Source: Altererythrobacter sp. | GTDB lineage: Bacteria; Pseudomonadota; Alphaproteobacteria; Sphingomonadales; Sphingomonadaceae | Reading direction: 5' to 3' | Length of the DNA: 6,679 bases | Assembly: GCA_011524425.1 (NCBI GenBank) | Contig: WTKI01000200.1 | Location: forward strand, 1 to 6,679 | Part shown: positions 6,075 through 6,679 of the stretch, piece by piece | Numbering within the stretch: position 1 is the stretch's first letter | How the letters are laid out: the number at the start of each line of letters is the position of its first letter | Notes under the pieces: model-generated | The model's database searches: none | What the model saw: only the letters and a program-made list of their open reading frames with translations | What the model was told of the DNA's origin: nothing | Program-made: the position numbers and the translations under genes

Positions 6075-6679
6075 TCACATCCGGCATTGCACCGTCGCTG
6101 TCCAATTCGAACTAAAGCTGCTCGACGATTGACGCGAACCTGTCGGCCGCGAAGACATTCTCCCCGGCGTACCGCCGCGAACCTGGCATGCACTACGTGC
6201 GCCATTCTCAGCATTGCGCCGCGCCGCTGCTGATGCGGCCGTTTCACTCGCGGCTGATGCGTATCCGGTGCGGGTGATGGCTTCAATATTGGAGGTGGGA
6301 GCGGAGGCAGAAGACGCTGAGCGAGTGGGGCTCGACCGCCCGAACTTCATCAGTTGGTTCTTGAACACGAGTTGATTCCAACTGTCCATCAATGGCGCCA
6401 CCCGTTGCAGGCGCCCGACGTCATATTGTCCCAGCCCGTAGTCACCACTCGAACCCTTTTGGTTTGACTGCTTCTTCATATAGTTTTCAAGGCCTCGAGC
6501 CAGATCGCGGTCCGAAACATAAGGGCTGACTTCTGGGGACAGCAGCTTTCCGATATTGCCTAGCCCGACATAGGTGGAAACCATGTCAGAAGGATGCGGC
6601 TCCGAGCTGACTTGGCTGCTGCTATACTGAGTGGAGCTTGTGTAGGCGCTTGGTTGAGATGGCTGCACAACGTCAACGG
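6075..6679 (-). CDS. Serine-rich hypothetical protein, probably truncated by the window edge
   Basis: I do not recognise this protein. The frame is open from the right window edge to a TGA at 6077-6075. A GTG at 6668 would give 197 residues, but no upstream stop and no Shine-Dalgarno is visible in the remaining 11 bases, so the gene probably starts outside the window. About 38 of the 197 residues are Ser (19%). The N-terminal part is Ser/Gln/Thr-rich (PSQPSAYTSSTQYSSSQ). A middle section of about residues 29-110 looks like a folded, mostly helical region (STYVGLGNIGKLL, SDRDLARGLENYMKK, VGRLQRVAPLMDSWNQL). The tail from about 111 is low-complexity Ser/Ala/Arg, including an SSSSFSS run. There is no signal peptide or membrane segment in the visible part. 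It converges on gshB with a 32-bp gap. The tail could be a degraded or frameshifted end, and an antisense open frame also exists here, so coding is likely but not certain. Confidence 0.5.
   Translation of the reverse strand, partial: VDVVQPSQPSAYTSSTQYSSSQVSSEPHPSDMVSTYVGLGNIGKLLSPEVSPYVSDRDLARGLENYMKKQSNQKGSSGDYGLGQYDVGRLQRVAPLMDSWNQLVFKNQLMKFGRSSPTRSASSASAPTSNIEAITRTGYASAASETAASAAARRNAENGARSACQVRGGTPGRMSSRPTGSRQSSSSFSSNWTATVQCRM

Noticed and set aside
5984..6286. Minus-strand 100-codon frame overlapping the end of gshB
   Set aside because: It is Arg/His/Gln-rich, overlaps the gshB 3' end and has no recognisable domain.

Overview
The window looks like ordinary core chromosome of an alphaproteobacterium, most likely in the Sphingomonadales (Erythrobacteraceae-like). 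This rests on the moderately high GC content, the alphaproteobacterial form of the RsmI and GshB motifs, and the order PBP-activator-like lipoprotein / rsmI / yraN / gshB, which is common in that class. The taxonomic call is inference from protein character and gene order; no rRNA or other marker is present.

Two gene clusters fan out from a 39-bp divergent gap near 3835-3873. Leftward (minus strand) run a periplasmic-binding-fold lipoprotein resembling penicillin-binding protein activators (2653-3834), a complete topoisomerase IV subunit B gene, parE (583-2559), a small three-helix membrane protein of unknown function (228-590) and the start of a second lipoprotein that leaves the window at base 1. 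The last three overlap: parE and the membrane protein by 8 nt, the membrane protein and the lipoprotein by 1 nt (TGATG). They are therefore probably translated from one message. A 93-bp gap with a nested inverted repeat separates the first lipoprotein gene from parE.

Rightward (plus strand) run rsmI (16S rRNA C1402 2'-O-methyltransferase), yraN (UPF0102, nuclease-like fold) and gshB (glutathione synthetase). rsmI and yraN overlap by 4 nt (GTGA), and gshB follows 10 bp after yraN behind a good Shine-Dalgarno sequence, so this is a clear operon.

At the right edge, converging on gshB with a 32-bp gap, is a minus-strand reading frame for a serine-rich protein (about 19% Ser) that I do not recognise. 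It is open to the window end and probably continues beyond it.

I found no tRNA, rRNA, CRISPR array, insertion sequence or phage gene, and no gap over 300 bp. I see no strong evidence of a new biological system. The least explained parts are the right-edge serine-rich protein, the small membrane protein/lipoprotein pair behind parE, and the inverted repeat upstream of parE.
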